Positions 52,123 to 60,782 of a stretch of DNA of 64,000 nucleotides are shown piece by piece. The notes below the pieces were generated by a model that saw only the letters and a list, made by a program, of their open reading frames with translations, searched no databases and had not been told where the DNA came from. A program made the translations under genes and the position numbers. The DNA lies in the NCBI GenBank assembly GCA_015062655.1, contig SUUG01000003.1:1-64000 (forward strand), written 5' to 3'. How positions within the stretch are numbered: position 1 is the first letter of the stretch; each line of letters starts with the position of its first letter. The DNA is from Coriobacteriaceae bacterium (GTDB lineage: Bacteria > Actinomycetota > Coriobacteriia > Coriobacteriales > Coriobacteriaceae).

Positions 52123-53169
52123 ATGCCCGCAGCCGACCTTCCCGCACGCCCGGCGCCCCGTCGCACCCGGCCGCCCCGCGGCGGCCGGGCCCTGCGCGGC
52201 CTTGTGCGGTTCACGACCCTCATGCTCGCCGTCTCGATGGTGACCTTCGCCCTCGTGGGGCTCTCTCCGATCGACCCGGTGAAGATGAACGTGGGCCAGG
52301 TGTCGTACGCCAACATGAGCGCCGAGAAGCGCGCCCAGCTGCGCTCGTACTGGGATGCCGACGCCCCGGTGGCCGAGCGCTACGCGCGGTGGGCCTCCGC
52401 CGCCGTCCGCGGCGACCTCGGTGAGAGCCTGCGCTTCAGCCGGCCGGTCACGGATGTGATCGGCGAGCGCGCCGCGGCGTCGCTCGCGCTCATGGCGGCG
52501 GCGTGGGCCATCTCCGGGGTCGTGGGCGTCTCGCTGGGCGTCCTTGCCGGAGCGCACCGGGGGCGCTGGCCGGACCGCCTCATCAAGGGCTACTGCTTCG
52601 TGATCTCGAGCACGCCGACCTTCTGGCTCGGTCTGGTCGCCCTGATCGTGTTCTCGGTCTGGCTCGGCTGGTTCCCCTTGGGCTTCTCCGCGCCCATCGG
52701 CCAGAGCGCCTCCGCGGTCTCGCTGGGCGCGCGCCTGCACCACCTCGTGCTGCCCGCGCTCACGCTCTCGGTGGCGGGCGTGGCCGGCGTGGCCCTGCAC
52801 ACCCGGGAGAAGGTCATCGACGTGCTCGAGAGCGATTTCGCCTGGTTCGCCCAGTCGAGGGGGGAGAGCCCCCGGCAGGTGCTTGTCCGGCACGGTCTGC
52901 GAAACATCGCCCTGCCGGCCATCTCGCTGCAGTTCGCCCAGGTGAGCGAGATCTTCGGCGGCTCGATCCTCGTCGAGCAGGTCTTCTCCTACCCGGGCCT
53001 CGGCCAGGCGGCTGTCACGGCGGGCATCGGCGGGGACGCCCCGCTGCTCGTGGGCATCGCGCTCGCCTCCGCGGCGATCGTGTTTCTCGGGAACGCCGTG
53101 GCGAACATCCTCTACGGCCTCGTCGACCCCCGCATGAGACAGGGAGGTGCCCATGGCACGCTGCGCTGA
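52123..53169 (+). CDS. ABC importer permease, DppB/NikB type
   Basis: A 348-residue membrane protein with about six helices. The conserved N-terminal part PVAERYARWASAAVRGDLGESLRFSRPVTDVIGER, the EAA-type loop with ARGESPRQVLVRHGLRNIALPAISL, and the C-terminal FSYPGLGQAAVTAGIGGDAPLL..GNAVANILYGLVDPRMR are all typical of DppB/NikB permeases. It forms the inner-membrane channel with the next permease. Its end overlaps the next gene by 17 bases, which suggests tight coupling. Confidence 0.9.
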   Translation: MPAADLPARPAPRRTRPPRGGRALRGLVRFTTLMLAVSMVTFALVGLSPIDPVKMNVGQVSYANMSAEKRAQLRSYWDADAPVAERYARWASAAVRGDLGESLRFSRPVTDVIGERAAASLALMAAAWAISGVVGVSLGVLAGAHRGRWPDRLIKGYCFVISSTPTFWLGLVALIVFSVWLGWFPLGFSAPIGQSASAVSLGARLHHLVLPALTLSVAGVAGVALHTREKVIDVLESDFAWFAQSRGESPRQVLVRHGLRNIALPAISLQFAQVSEIFGGSILVEQVFSYPGLGQAAVTAGIGGDAPLLVGIALASAAIVFLGNAVANILYGLVDPRMRQGGAHGTLR

Positions 53170-54061
53170 GCCGCACCCGTCGGCCGCGCCCGCTTCGGGC
53201 GGGGCCCACGGGGCGCCGCTGCTCCACAGCTCGGCCGTCCGCGGGCGCGGCAACCGCCGGTGTCTGCTGATCGGGCTCGCCGCCGCCGTGCTCGCGCTCG
53301 CGGCCATCGCCCTTGCCGGCGCCCTGGCGGCACCGGCCGCGGTCGCGACGGATTTTGAGGCGAAGAGCCTCGCACCCTTTCTCGCGCATCCGTTCGGGAC
53401 GGATTGGATGGGGCGCGACATGCTCGCGCGCACGCTCGCCGGCCTCTCGTCCTCGCTGTTCGTGGGCCTGATCGCCGCCGGCGTGTCGGCGCTCATCGCG
53501 CTCGCGCTCGCGAGCGCCGCGGCCCTCGGCGGCCCCCGTGCCGACGCGGCGGTCTCCTGGGTCATCGACCTCGTGATGGGGCTTCCTCATATCGTGCTGC
53601 TGATCTTGATCAGCTACGCGCTGGGGAAGGGTTTTTGGGGCGTGACCGTGGGCGTGGCCGTGACGCATTGGCCGAGCCTGGCGCGGGTGCTGCGCGCCGA
53701 GATCATGCAGGCGCGCTCGCATCCCTCGGTCGCGCTGGCGCGCTCGCTCGGGCAGGGGCCGGTGCGGATCGCGCTCACCCACATGGTGCCCGCGGTGCTT
53801 CCCCAGCTCCTCGTCGGCCTCGTTCTGCTCTTCCCCCATGCGATCCTGCACGAGGCCGCCGTCACCTTCCTCGGGTTCGGGCTCTCGCCCGACACGCCGG
53901 CCATCGGCGTCATCCTCTCCGAGGCCATGGGCTACCTCTCGGGCGGCCAGTGGTGGCTCGCGGTCTTCCCCGGGGCCGCCCTCGCGGTCGCGGTGGCGCT
54001 GTTCGAGCGTGTGGGATCGATGGGGCGGCGTCTGGTCGACGCCCGCACGGCGCAGGAATGA
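53153..54061 (+). CDS. ABC importer permease, DppC/NikC type
   Basis: A 302-residue membrane protein with about six helices, partner of the preceding permease. FGTDWMGRDMLARTLAGLSSSLFVGLIAAG, the EAA loop QARSHPSVALARSLGQGPVRIALTHMVPAVLPQLLV and FLGFGLSPDTPAIGVILSEAMGYL are typical of the DppC/NikC branch. The ATG at 53153 follows GGGAGGTGCCC. Its stop codon overlaps a possible upstream start of the ATPase gene (ATGA at 54058). Confidence 0.9.
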   Translation: MARCAEPHPSAAPASGGAHGAPLLHSSAVRGRGNRRCLLIGLAAAVLALAAIALAGALAAPAAVATDFEAKSLAPFLAHPFGTDWMGRDMLARTLAGLSSSLFVGLIAAGVSALIALALASAAALGGPRADAAVSWVIDLVMGLPHIVLLILISYALGKGFWGVTVGVAVTHWPSLARVLRAEIMQARSHPSVALARSLGQGPVRIALTHMVPAVLPQLLVGLVLLFPHAILHEAAVTFLGFGLSPDTPAIGVILSEAMGYLSGGQWWLAVFPGAALAVAVALFERVGSMGRRLVDARTAQE

Positions 54062-54069
54062 GGTGCGAG

Positions 54070-55176
54070 ATGAAGCAGGATGGCATCGCCGGCGCGCGCC
54101 AGCCGGCTGTGGGGGCCCTTGCGGCCGTGCCCGGCTCCGTGGGGCGTGGAGCGGGGGAGGGGGCCGCCGCGCCCGGCGCGTCTGGGCCCGCAGCGCCCGC
54201 GCCGGCCCCGTCCGCGCACGGCGACGGGGAGTTCCACCACCACCACACCCATGCGGCCGACACCCGCCACCCCGGCCGGCATCATCTGCTGACCGTTCAG
54301 AACCTCACCGTGGCCTTCGACATGTACGACGCGGACGCCCCGTTCTTCCGGGCGCTGCGTCGCCGGCAGGAGGTCGTGCGCGACCTCACGGTGTCCGTGC
54401 ACACCGGCGAGATCCTCGCGGTGGTGGGTGCGAGCGGCGCCGGGAAGACCGTGCTCGCCGACTGCATCATGGGGCGCTTCGCCTCGAACGAGGAGGTCTC
54501 GGGCGAGATCTGGTTCGATGGCGAGCTCATGGACGCCTCCGGCCTGGAGCGGCTGCGCGGGCGGGGGATCTCGCTCGTCCCGCAGAGCGTGACGCATCTG
54601 GACCCCCTCATGCGCGTGGGCGCCCAGGTGCGCGGCGCCGCCCGCGGCGAGACGCGCTCTGCGCGGGCGGCCGACGCGAGGCGCCGCGCCGAGCGCCAGC
54701 GCGCGCTCTTTGCGGACTACGGCCTTGCCCCCGAGGTCGCGGACCTCTATCCCCACCAGCTTTCGGGCGGCATGGCCCGGCGCATCCTGCTCATGTGCGC
54801 CCTCATGGACGAGCCGCGCCTGCTCCTCGCCGACGAGCCCACGCCCGGCCTCGACCTCGATCTTGCGGTGCGCGCCCTCGGCGACCTCCGCCGGTTCGCC
54901 GACACGGGCGGCGGCGTGCTGCTCATCACGCACGATATCGAGCTCGCCCTGCGCGTGGCCGACCGCGTGGCGATCGTGCGGGCGGGAACCGTGGTGGAGG
55001 AGACGGCGCGCGAGAGCTTCGAGGATCCGAGTCTGCTGCGCGACCCCTACACGCGGGCGCTTTGGCATGCGATGCCGAAGCACGGTTTCCAGGTGGGGGC
55101 GCCGACCGGTGACGGGGACCGGCCGGCCTGCGGACCCCAGGGCGCCGGCGAGGACGCGGCCGGAGCGAATCGATAG
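54070..55176 (+). CDS. ABC importer ATPase, DppD/NikD type, with His-rich N-terminal extension
   Basis: A 368-residue ATPase. The first 75 residues are a Gly/Ala/Pro linker with a His-rich patch, HHHHTH and RHPGRHH, nine His in residues 50-72, not seen in the usual DppD. The ABC core follows: Walker A GASGAGKTV (120-128), the signature LSGGMARRILLM and Walker B LLLADEPTPGLDL. A His-rich metal-binding region suggests nickel or another transition metal as the cargo. The ATG at 54070 follows GAGG; 54058 is an alternative. A second, shorter ATPase is 54 bases on. Confidence 0.87.
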   Translation: MKQDGIAGARQPAVGALAAVPGSVGRGAGEGAAAPGASGPAAPAPAPSAHGDGEFHHHHTHAADTRHPGRHHLLTVQNLTVAFDMYDADAPFFRALRRRQEVVRDLTVSVHTGEILAVVGASGAGKTVLADCIMGRFASNEEVSGEIWFDGELMDASGLERLRGRGISLVPQSVTHLDPLMRVGAQVRGAARGETRSARAADARRRAERQRALFADYGLAPEVADLYPHQLSGGMARRILLMCALMDEPRLLLADEPTPGLDLDLAVRALGDLRRFADTGGGVLLITHDIELALRVADRVAIVRAGTVVEETARESFEDPSLLRDPYTRALWHAMPKHGFQVGAPTGDGDRPACGPQGAGEDAAGANR

Positions 55177-55230
55177 GTTGCGGGCGCGCGGGAGCTGGTC
55201 TGCGCGCACCTGCGGAAGGGAAGGGGAGCC

Positions 55231-55848
55231 GTGGCGCTCGAGGCGACGGACATCACATTCGGGTACCCGGGGGCGCGGCCCCTGTTCGAGGGCGTCGCGC
55301 TCTCGGTGGCCGCAGGCGAGCGGGTCGCGCTCAGCGCGCCCTCGGGGTTCGGCAAGACGACGCTCTGCCGGATCCTTTCGGGCTATATCGAGCCGCAGAC
55401 GGGATCGGTCTTCGTGGACGGCCGCCCGCTCCCGCGTCGCGGCGCGCGGCCGGTGCAGCTGCTGTGGCAGCATCCCGAGCAGGCGTTCGACCCGCGCCTG
55501 CGCATGGCGCGCTCGCTCGCGGAGGCGGGTGAGGTCGGGGGGGAGCGGTGCCGTGCGCTGAGGGAGCGCTTCGGGGTGCGGGAGGCGTGGCTCTCCCGGC
55601 TTCCCCATGAGCTCTCCGGAGGCGAGCTCATGCGCTGCTGCATGGTGCGCGCGCTCATGGTGGGGCCCCGTTACCTCGTCGCCGACGAGGCGACCGCCAT
55701 GCTCGACGCCATCACCCAGGCCGAGCTCTGGCGGGCGCTGCTCGAGGACGTCGATCGCGAGGACATGGGCCTGGTGATGGTCTCGCACTCCCCGTCCCTC
55801 GTCGAGCACGTCGCGACGCGTACCGTGTGCCTGGACGCCCGCAGCTGA
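55231..55848 (+). CDS. ABC importer ATPase, DppF/NikE type
   Basis: A 205-residue single-domain ATPase, shorter than most DppF/OppF proteins because the C-terminal oligopeptide-binding extension is missing, as in NikE-like proteins. Walker A is APSGFGKTT (36-44), the Q-loop lies in LLWQHPEQAFDP, the signature is LSGGELMRCCMVRAL and Walker B YLVADEATAMLD. GTG at 55231 behind GGAAGGGGAG. It pairs with the previous ATPase to drive the importer. It ends 81 bp before two tandem 66-bp palindromes. Confidence 0.88.
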   Translation: MALEATDITFGYPGARPLFEGVALSVAAGERVALSAPSGFGKTTLCRILSGYIEPQTGSVFVDGRPLPRRGARPVQLLWQHPEQAFDPRLRMARSLAEAGEVGGERCRALRERFGVREAWLSRLPHELSGGELMRCCMVRALMVGPRYLVADEATAMLDAITQAELWRALLEDVDREDMGLVMVSHSPSLVEHVATRTVCLDARS

Positions 55849-55929
55849 CCGTCCCGGGCCCGCCCGAGCCCCACCGACGATGCTGCCGCCGATATCGACG
55901 CTGACGCCGCTGCTGCCGCCGATGCCGCC

Positions 55930-55995
55930 GATGCCGAGCGTTCGTAATTCGCCATTTTTCCTGCCGCTTATGCCGTACCGCGAACGCTCGGCGTC
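55930..55995. repeat. 66-bp palindrome, family copy 5
   Basis: Arms begin GATGCCGAGCGTTCGTAAT and end GCGAACGCTCGGCGTC. It is followed seven bases later by another copy. Confidence 0.85.
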
Positions 55996-56002
55996 CCGTT
56001 TT

Positions 56003-56068
56003 AATCTCGAGCGTTCGTAATCCGGCATGTTTGCGGCTGAAAATGCCGTATTGCGAACGCTCGGCATC
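56003..56068. repeat. 66-bp palindrome, family copy 6
   Basis: Same family; the outermost bases of the left arm (AATCTCGAGCG) have diverged, the rest matches. It lies in direct tandem with copy 5, after the ABC-importer operon. No gene lies in 55849-56220. Confidence 0.85.
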
Positions 56069-56180
56069 GATGGCGGTGCGTCGCCGCGCGGGGGACCGAC
56101 CCCCCATGCCCGATGAGGCGGTTGTCCTCAAGAATCCCCACGGCAGTTGTGGTCACGCGGATCGCCTCAAGAGCGCATAC

Positions 56181-56210
56181 GAAACAACGACGGGTTCCGA
56201 AGAACCCGCC
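56181..56210 (-). terminator. Terminator after tRNA-Glu
   Basis: Read leftward: GGCGGGTTC, TTCG, GAACCCGTC and a T-rich tail (GTTGTTTC), about 10 bases past the tRNA end. Confidence 0.8.
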
Positions 56211-56220
56211 GTATCATACG

Positions 56221-56297
56221 TGGTAGCCCGTACCGGATTCGAACCGGTGATCTCCGCCTTGAGAGGGCGGCGTCCTGAACCGCTAGACGAACGGGCC
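56221..56297 (-). tRNA. tRNA-Glu (anticodon CTC)
   Basis: Acceptor stem GGCCCGT / ACGGGCT (one G-T pair), anticodon loop CTCTCAA in a CCGCC / GGCGG stem, T loop TTCGAAT, encoded CCA. Confidence 0.95.
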
Positions 56298-56321
56298 GTG
56301 AGCTTCGGAGAGGGCAGACAT

Positions 56322-56395
56322 TGGCTGGGATGGAGGGAGTCGAACCCCCATTGACGGAACCAGAATCCGCTGTCCTGCCATTAGACGACATCCCA
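56322..56395 (-). tRNA. tRNA-Gln (anticodon CTG)
   Basis: Acceptor stem TGGGATG / CATCCCA, anticodon loop TTCTGGT in a GCGGA / TCCGT stem, encoded CCA. It is 24 bases upstream of tRNA-Glu and co-oriented, so both are one transcript. Confidence 0.95.
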
Positions 56396-57013
56396 ATCGA
56401 TGTGCCTGCGCTCCTCAGCGCAAGAATGTATATTACGGGACGCACCGCGCCAGCGCAAGCCCCATTTTTCAGCTTTTAGGGCTTGTGGGCGGCTTATGGA
56501 GAGCGCCGGGAAGGAAGCTGGCGCGCAAGAGCCCGTCGCCGTGAGCCAGCCAAGGCCCTCGGCGCATGGGGCGCCCGCCCGCGCCTGGCTGAATCCTTCG
56601 ATGCGATGCGCCTGCTAGAACTTGAGCCCCCCTGAGCGCTTCGCCAATCCCCAGATGACAGCGATCGGGAACGTCGCAATCATCCAGATGAGAGAGCCAG
56701 ACCATGAGGAGCGCCTTTCTCTCGCTTTCCCCTTCGCAGATTCAGCAGGCTTTCTCGTGCGGACATACCTATCGCCGCAAGCGCGCGACAGGGACCTCGG
56801 GGGACCCCATGAAAGGAGGGTAGGAGATGTTTGGTGCCAAAGTAGAACCCCGGCGCGCACGGCTGCATCGCCAACCCGTGTCCCCTGCGCATATCGAAGC
56901 GCAAGACCACCTGTCCGTGCTGCCATGAAGGCATCTTGGCTAACCGCGCGCGCCGGGCTCCGCAGCAGTTATGGGCCGCCTGTTGCCCGTGCATGGCGCC
57001 CACCGCGCTGGGA
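56396..57013. other. Gap with only doubtful ORFs
   Basis: About 620 bp with lower G/C than the flanks. A 103-codon frame (56615-56926, minus) ends in a hydrophobic stretch, WMIATFPIAVIWGLAKRSGG, and an overlapping one (56680-57198, minus) runs into the next gene antisense. Neither has a ribosome binding site or a recognisable family. This may be a decayed gene. Confidence 0.35.
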
Positions 57014-57019
57014 TACAAT
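57014..57019 (+). promoter_or_regulatory. -10 box of the UPF0104 gene
   Basis: TACAAT, 66 bases before the start codon. Confidence 0.45.
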
Positions 57020-57085
57020 ATCAAAGATGTGTACGAGCGCCTGGCGGCCGCTTTCCGCCGGCGCCATGTGATGTAGGGGAGGCCC

Positions 57086-58363
57086 ATGTCGGAATCGCAG
57101 GCCAAGAGCTCTCGGAAGCTGAAGGTTGACGTCCAGCCCTCGGGCGACGACCGCAAGGGGGCCCGCCGCGGCGCCATCTTCATCGGGTGCGCCCTCATCG
57201 CCTTCGTGATCTACCTCATCGTCACCGGTCAGGTTGCGCAGTTCATGGCCGCCCTCGCCAACGTGCAGATCCCCTGGCTGCTCGTCGCGAGCCTGTGCAT
57301 GCTCCTCTACCTCATCTTGGGAATCGCCGCCTACGCCATCGCGGTCTGGCTCGACCCGAACTCGCCCGTGGGCATCCGCGACCTGATCTCCGTCGAGGCG
57401 AGCGGCATCTTCTTCGGCAACCTCACGCCCATGATGATGGGCTCCACGCCCGCCCAGATCTACCGGCTCACGAAGGCCGGGCAAAACGTCGGAGAGGCCG
57501 GGGCGACCCAGTTCACGCGCTTCATCGTCTACCAGTTCGGCCTCGTGGTGTGGGGCGGCATCCTGCTCGCCGCGCGCATGCCGTTCTTCGTGGAGCGCTA
57601 CTCCGACATCGGCGCGCTCACGATCTTGTGCATCTTCAGCTTCGGCGGCCATGTGGGCATCCTGCTGTTGATCTTCGCGATCGCGCTTATGCCCAAGACG
57701 GTGATCCGCGTGGCGCACTGGGGTCTCTCGCTACTCGAGCGCATGGGCATCGCCCGCGAGAAGGTGAGGGAGTGGCGCGGCTTCGTGGACGGCGAGGTCT
57801 ACTCCTTCTCCGAGAAGTTCAAGCTCGCGGCCGGTCACACCTCCTCGATGGCGATCACGGTCCTCATCACGATGCTCCAGCTCGCCTTCTTCTACCTCGT
57901 GCCCTACTTTCTGATGCTCGCCTTCGGCCATCATGACGTGGACTTCCTCTCCGTCATGGCGGCCTCTGCCTTCGTGCAGCTGCTCTCCTCGGCGGTGCCC
58001 CTGCCGGGCGGCACCGGCGGCGCCGAGGGCGGCTTCGCGCTCTTCCTCGGGCACTTCTACGGCTCGGCCTCCACGGCGGGCTACCTGCTCTGGCGCCTCA
58101 TCACCTTCATCATCCCGACGATCGTCGCGGCGCCGCTGCTCGGTATCAAAAGCGCGCACCACGCGAGCATCCACCAGCGCTGGGACCGCCTGATGGCGCG
58201 TTTCGGACGAAAGCCGCGGAAGGCGTCGCGCAAGAAGAAGACGGCGGGGGCGCAAGAGGAGCCTGCCGGCGAGCACCGCACCCGGCGACGGGTGCGCCAG
58301 ACCCCGGGCGGTATCACCGTCTCTCCGCGCGAGCTCGAGCACCGCGGGCGTCGGGAGCGATAG
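57086..58363 (+). CDS. UPF0104 / lysylphosphatidylglycerol-synthase-like flippase-domain protein
   Basis: A 425-residue integral membrane protein with about eight helices. SGIFFGNLTPMMMGSTPAQIYRLTKAG and LLSSAVPLPGGTGGAEGGFALFL are the two conserved signatures of the UPF0104/AglD-like family (the flippase part of MprF). A basic cytosolic tail of about 65 residues follows (FGRKPRKASRKKKTA). There is no lysyl-transferase domain, so it probably moves a lipid or lipid-linked substrate. The ATG at 57086 follows AGGGGAGGCCC. Confidence 0.85.
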   Translation: MSESQAKSSRKLKVDVQPSGDDRKGARRGAIFIGCALIAFVIYLIVTGQVAQFMAALANVQIPWLLVASLCMLLYLILGIAAYAIAVWLDPNSPVGIRDLISVEASGIFFGNLTPMMMGSTPAQIYRLTKAGQNVGEAGATQFTRFIVYQFGLVVWGGILLAARMPFFVERYSDIGALTILCIFSFGGHVGILLLIFAIALMPKTVIRVAHWGLSLLERMGIAREKVREWRGFVDGEVYSFSEKFKLAAGHTSSMAITVLITMLQLAFFYLVPYFLMLAFGHHDVDFLSVMAASAFVQLLSSAVPLPGGTGGAEGGFALFLGHFYGSASTAGYLLWRLITFIIPTIVAAPLLGIKSAHHASIHQRWDRLMARFGRKPRKASRKKKTAGAQEEPAGEHRTRRRVRQTPGGITVSPRELEHRGRRER

Positions 58364-58483
58364 GCCGCCCGAGGGCGTAGGGGGTGTCGTTGGGGCCCGT
58401 CATTTCGTCAAAAGGCGCTGTGCGGTTCGAATGGGGTCACGGGACCGCACGCGGTTGACATGAAGCCTCCTGAGGGCTTCCTA

Positions 58484-58654
58484 GGGGGTCGGTCTGACAG
58501 AAGTCCCCGCCGTGCACGGTTCCCTCACGCAGACAGGGGCAGTTTCTGAGAAATCGCACAGGATGAGCTGTTCAAATTGGCGACATTCACGCCTTGAACG
58601 ACAGAAGTCCCCGCCGTGAGCGTTCACGGCGGGGACTTCTGTCAGGCCGACCCC
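58484..58654. repeat. 171-bp palindromic element with 31-bp terminal inverted repeats
   Basis: The left end (58484-58514, GGGGGTCGGTCTGACAGAAG...) and right end (58624-58654) are complementary except one base. The core ACAGAAGTCCCCGCCGTG occurs a third time at about 58601-58618, so the right end also forms its own hairpin. The gap to 58827 holds only this element and a GCACCCC tandem repeat near 58806. No coding frame. Confidence 0.75.
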
Positions 58655-58827
58655 CTGCAGCATCGGGGAGCGTGCCCTGCGCACGCGAGCACGCCGCTCC
58701 CGTCGGCTTCGTCCCAGTGCCGCGGCGCTGGACCCGATGCTGCGACGCCGCGGCTCAGCGCCTTCCCGCGGTGCCGAGAGCACGCTGCGCGTCGCACGCC
58801 CGCGCCCCGCACCCCGCACCCCGCACC

Positions 58828-60063
58828 CTACTGGTAGCGCAGACACTCCACCGGGTCGAGCCGCGCCGCGCGCCGGGCGGGGTAGAAGCCGAACACGAGG
58901 CCGATGGCCACCGAGATCCCCACGGCGAGCAGGATCGTCTGCAGGTTGATTGCCGGCGTGATCGCCATCCCCTCCTGGCCGCCGAAGCCGCCCGCGATCC
59001 CGAGCGAGGACGCGCCGAGCGCCAAGCCGTAGCTGACCAGGTAGCCGAAGACGGTGCCGATGATCCCGCCCGACACGCAGATCACCGCGGACTCGGCGAG
59101 GAACTGCAGGGTGATGTCACGCCGGGTGGCGCCGAGCGCACGGCGCACGCCGATCTCGCGGATCCGCTCGGTGACGTTCGTGAGCATCATGTTCATGATG
59201 CCGATACCGCCCACGAGCAGGGAGATTCCAGCCACGGAGCTGATGATGAGCTGGAAGGACCCCATGAACCGGTTCATCTCGCCGATCGCAGACTTCATCG
59301 TGTTGACCCAGATGCCCGCTTCGTCCTCGTCCTTGTCGGTGACGCCCTTGATCTCGGCGATCTTTTGCTTCGTGCGCTCGGCGAGATCGTCCACGTCGGC
59401 GCCCTCGCGCGCTAGGCCCACCACGTTGAACGAGCGGTCGCCCGCGCCGGAGGGGAAGTCCTTGCGCACGGTCTCGGCGGGCATGATCGCCTGCAGGTAG
59501 CTGTCGTTGCCAGCCACGGTCTGGCCCTCGAAGACGCCGACCACCGCGTAGTCGCGCCCGCGGATCTTCACCGTCTTGCCGACCGCGTCGAAATCGGGGC
59601 TTCCGAACAACAGCCTCACGCCGTGGGAGTCGATGAGCACCACCCGTGAGGCGGCGTCGTTCTCCGCGTCGGTGAACAGGCGCCCCGAGACGGGCTTCGC
59701 CTGGCCGGTCATCTCAAACAGCCGCGGGCTGCCGCCGGTGATGCCGACGTTGAGCGTCTTGTCGTCGCGCTTGACCTCGGCGTATCCGTCCACGCTCGCC
59801 TCGACAGCCTCGTAGTCGGGCAGAGCCGCGGAGATGCGCTGGATGTCGCGGTCGCTCAGGCCCGCGCCGTAACCGATGCGCACGATGCGCGAGGCATTGA
59901 GGCCGAGCTGGCCGATGAGCCCCTCCTGCACGCCGCCGATGAACGAGGTCATGGCGATGACGGCGGCGATGCCGATCACGATGCCCAAGATGGTGAGGAA
60001 GCTTCGACCGCGGTTGGCCTCGAGGGCGCGGAGCGATTCGCGCACCAGGTCTCGAAAGCTCAT
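58828..60063 (-). CDS. MacB-type ABC permease (FtsX superfamily)
   Basis: A 411-residue membrane protein. One N-terminal helix ([23 protein letters not shown]) is followed by a periplasmic-type MacB core domain of about 230 residues and three C-terminal helices containing [28 protein letters not shown] and [17 protein letters not shown]. It works by mechanotransmission, not as a channel. With the ATPase and the adaptor it exports a peptide, antibiotic or other molecule. The start overlaps the ATPase stop (ATGA). Confidence 0.92.
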   Translation of the reverse strand: MSFRDLVRESLRALEANRGRSFLTILGIVIGIAAVIAMTSFIGGVQEGLIGQLGLNASRIVRIGYGAGLSDRDIQRISAALPDYEAVEASVDGYAEVKRDDKTLNVGITGGSPRLFEMTGQAKPVSGRLFTDAENDAASRVVLIDSHGVRLLFGSPDFDAVGKTVKIRGRDYAVVGVFEGQTVAGNDSYLQAIMPAETVRKDFPSGAGDRSFNVVGLAREGADVDDLAERTKQKIAEIKGVTDKDEDEAGIWVNTMKSAIGEMNRFMGSFQLIISSVAGISLLVGGIGIMNMMLTNVTERIREIGVRRALGATRRDITLQFLAESAVICVSGGIIGTVFGYLVSYGLALGASSLGIAGGFGGQEGMAITPAINLQTILLAVGISVAIGLVFGFYPARRAARLDPVECLRYQ

Positions 60064-60782
60064 CGGGCGCCTCCCTTCGGATCGTCGAGCGCACCGGTCG
60101 GGCTGCCCTCGCGGTGCAGCCGCCCGTCGCGGATGGTCACGATGCGGTCCGCCTCGGCGGCGATGCCGGGATCGTGGGTGATGAGCACGATGGTCTTGCC
60201 GGCCGCCTGCAGCCGGTGGAAGCTCTCGAGGACCATGCGGCCCGTGGCGGTGTCGAGGTTGCCCGTGGGCTCGTCGGCGAGGATGATAGCCGGGTCGTTC
60301 ACGAGCGCCCGTGCGATCGCCACGCGCTGCATCTGGCCGCCCGAGAGCTCGCCGATCCGGTGGTCGAAGTGGTCGACGGGCAGGCCCGCCGCCGTGAGGG
60401 CGCTGACGGCGAGCTTCTCGCGGCGCGCATGCGGGCAGCCGCTGTAGGCGAGGGGGACCATGACGTTGTCCAGCACGGACATGCGGGGCAGCAGGTTGAA
60501 GCTCTGGAAGACGAAGCCGATGCGTTCGGCGCGCACCTCGGCGAGCTCGTCGTCGGTGAGCCGCGCCACGTCGAGCCCCTCGAGCAGGTAGGTGCCCGAG
60601 CTCGGGGAATCGAGGCAGCCGAGGATGTTCATGAGCGTCGACTTGCCCGACCCGGAGGGGCCGGTGATCGCCACGAACTCGCCGGTCTCGACCGTGAGCG
60701 AGATGTCGTGCAGCACGTGCGCGTAGCCGGCGTCGGTCTCGAAGACGCGGTGGACGCGGCGGATGTCGATGACGGGGCCCAT
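60060..60782 (-). CDS. ABC ATPase of MacB/LolD type
   Basis: A 240-residue ATPase with Walker [16 protein letters not shown] (near 41), Q-loop [18 protein letters not shown], signature [15 protein letters not shown] and Walker [13 protein letters not shown], all typical of the MacB/LolD branch. It powers the permease at 58828. The start (ATG at 60782) overlaps the adaptor stop by one base (TGATG); the three genes form one operon. Confidence 0.94.
   Translation of the reverse strand: MGPVIDIRRVHRVFETDAGYAHVLHDISLTVETGEFVAITGPSGSGKSTLMNILGCLDSPSSGTYLLEGLDVARLTDDELAEVRAERIGFVFQSFNLLPRMSVLDNVMVPLAYSGCPHARREKLAVSALTAAGLPVDHFDHRIGELSGGQMQRVAIARALVNDPAIILADEPTGNLDTATGRMVLESFHRLQAAGKTIVLITHDPGIAAEADRIVTIRDGRLHREGSPTGALDDPKGGAR

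Noticed and set aside
50596-53565. A 989-codon minus-strand frame across the ABC importer operon
   Set aside because: Antisense shadow of well-supported SBP and permease genes; composition is His/Arg/Gly-rich with no family features.
56615-57198. Overlapping minus-strand ORFs upstream of the UPF0104 gene
   Set aside because: No ribosome binding site, conflicting frames and no recognisable domain beyond one hydrophobic stretch; mentioned as a possible decayed gene only.
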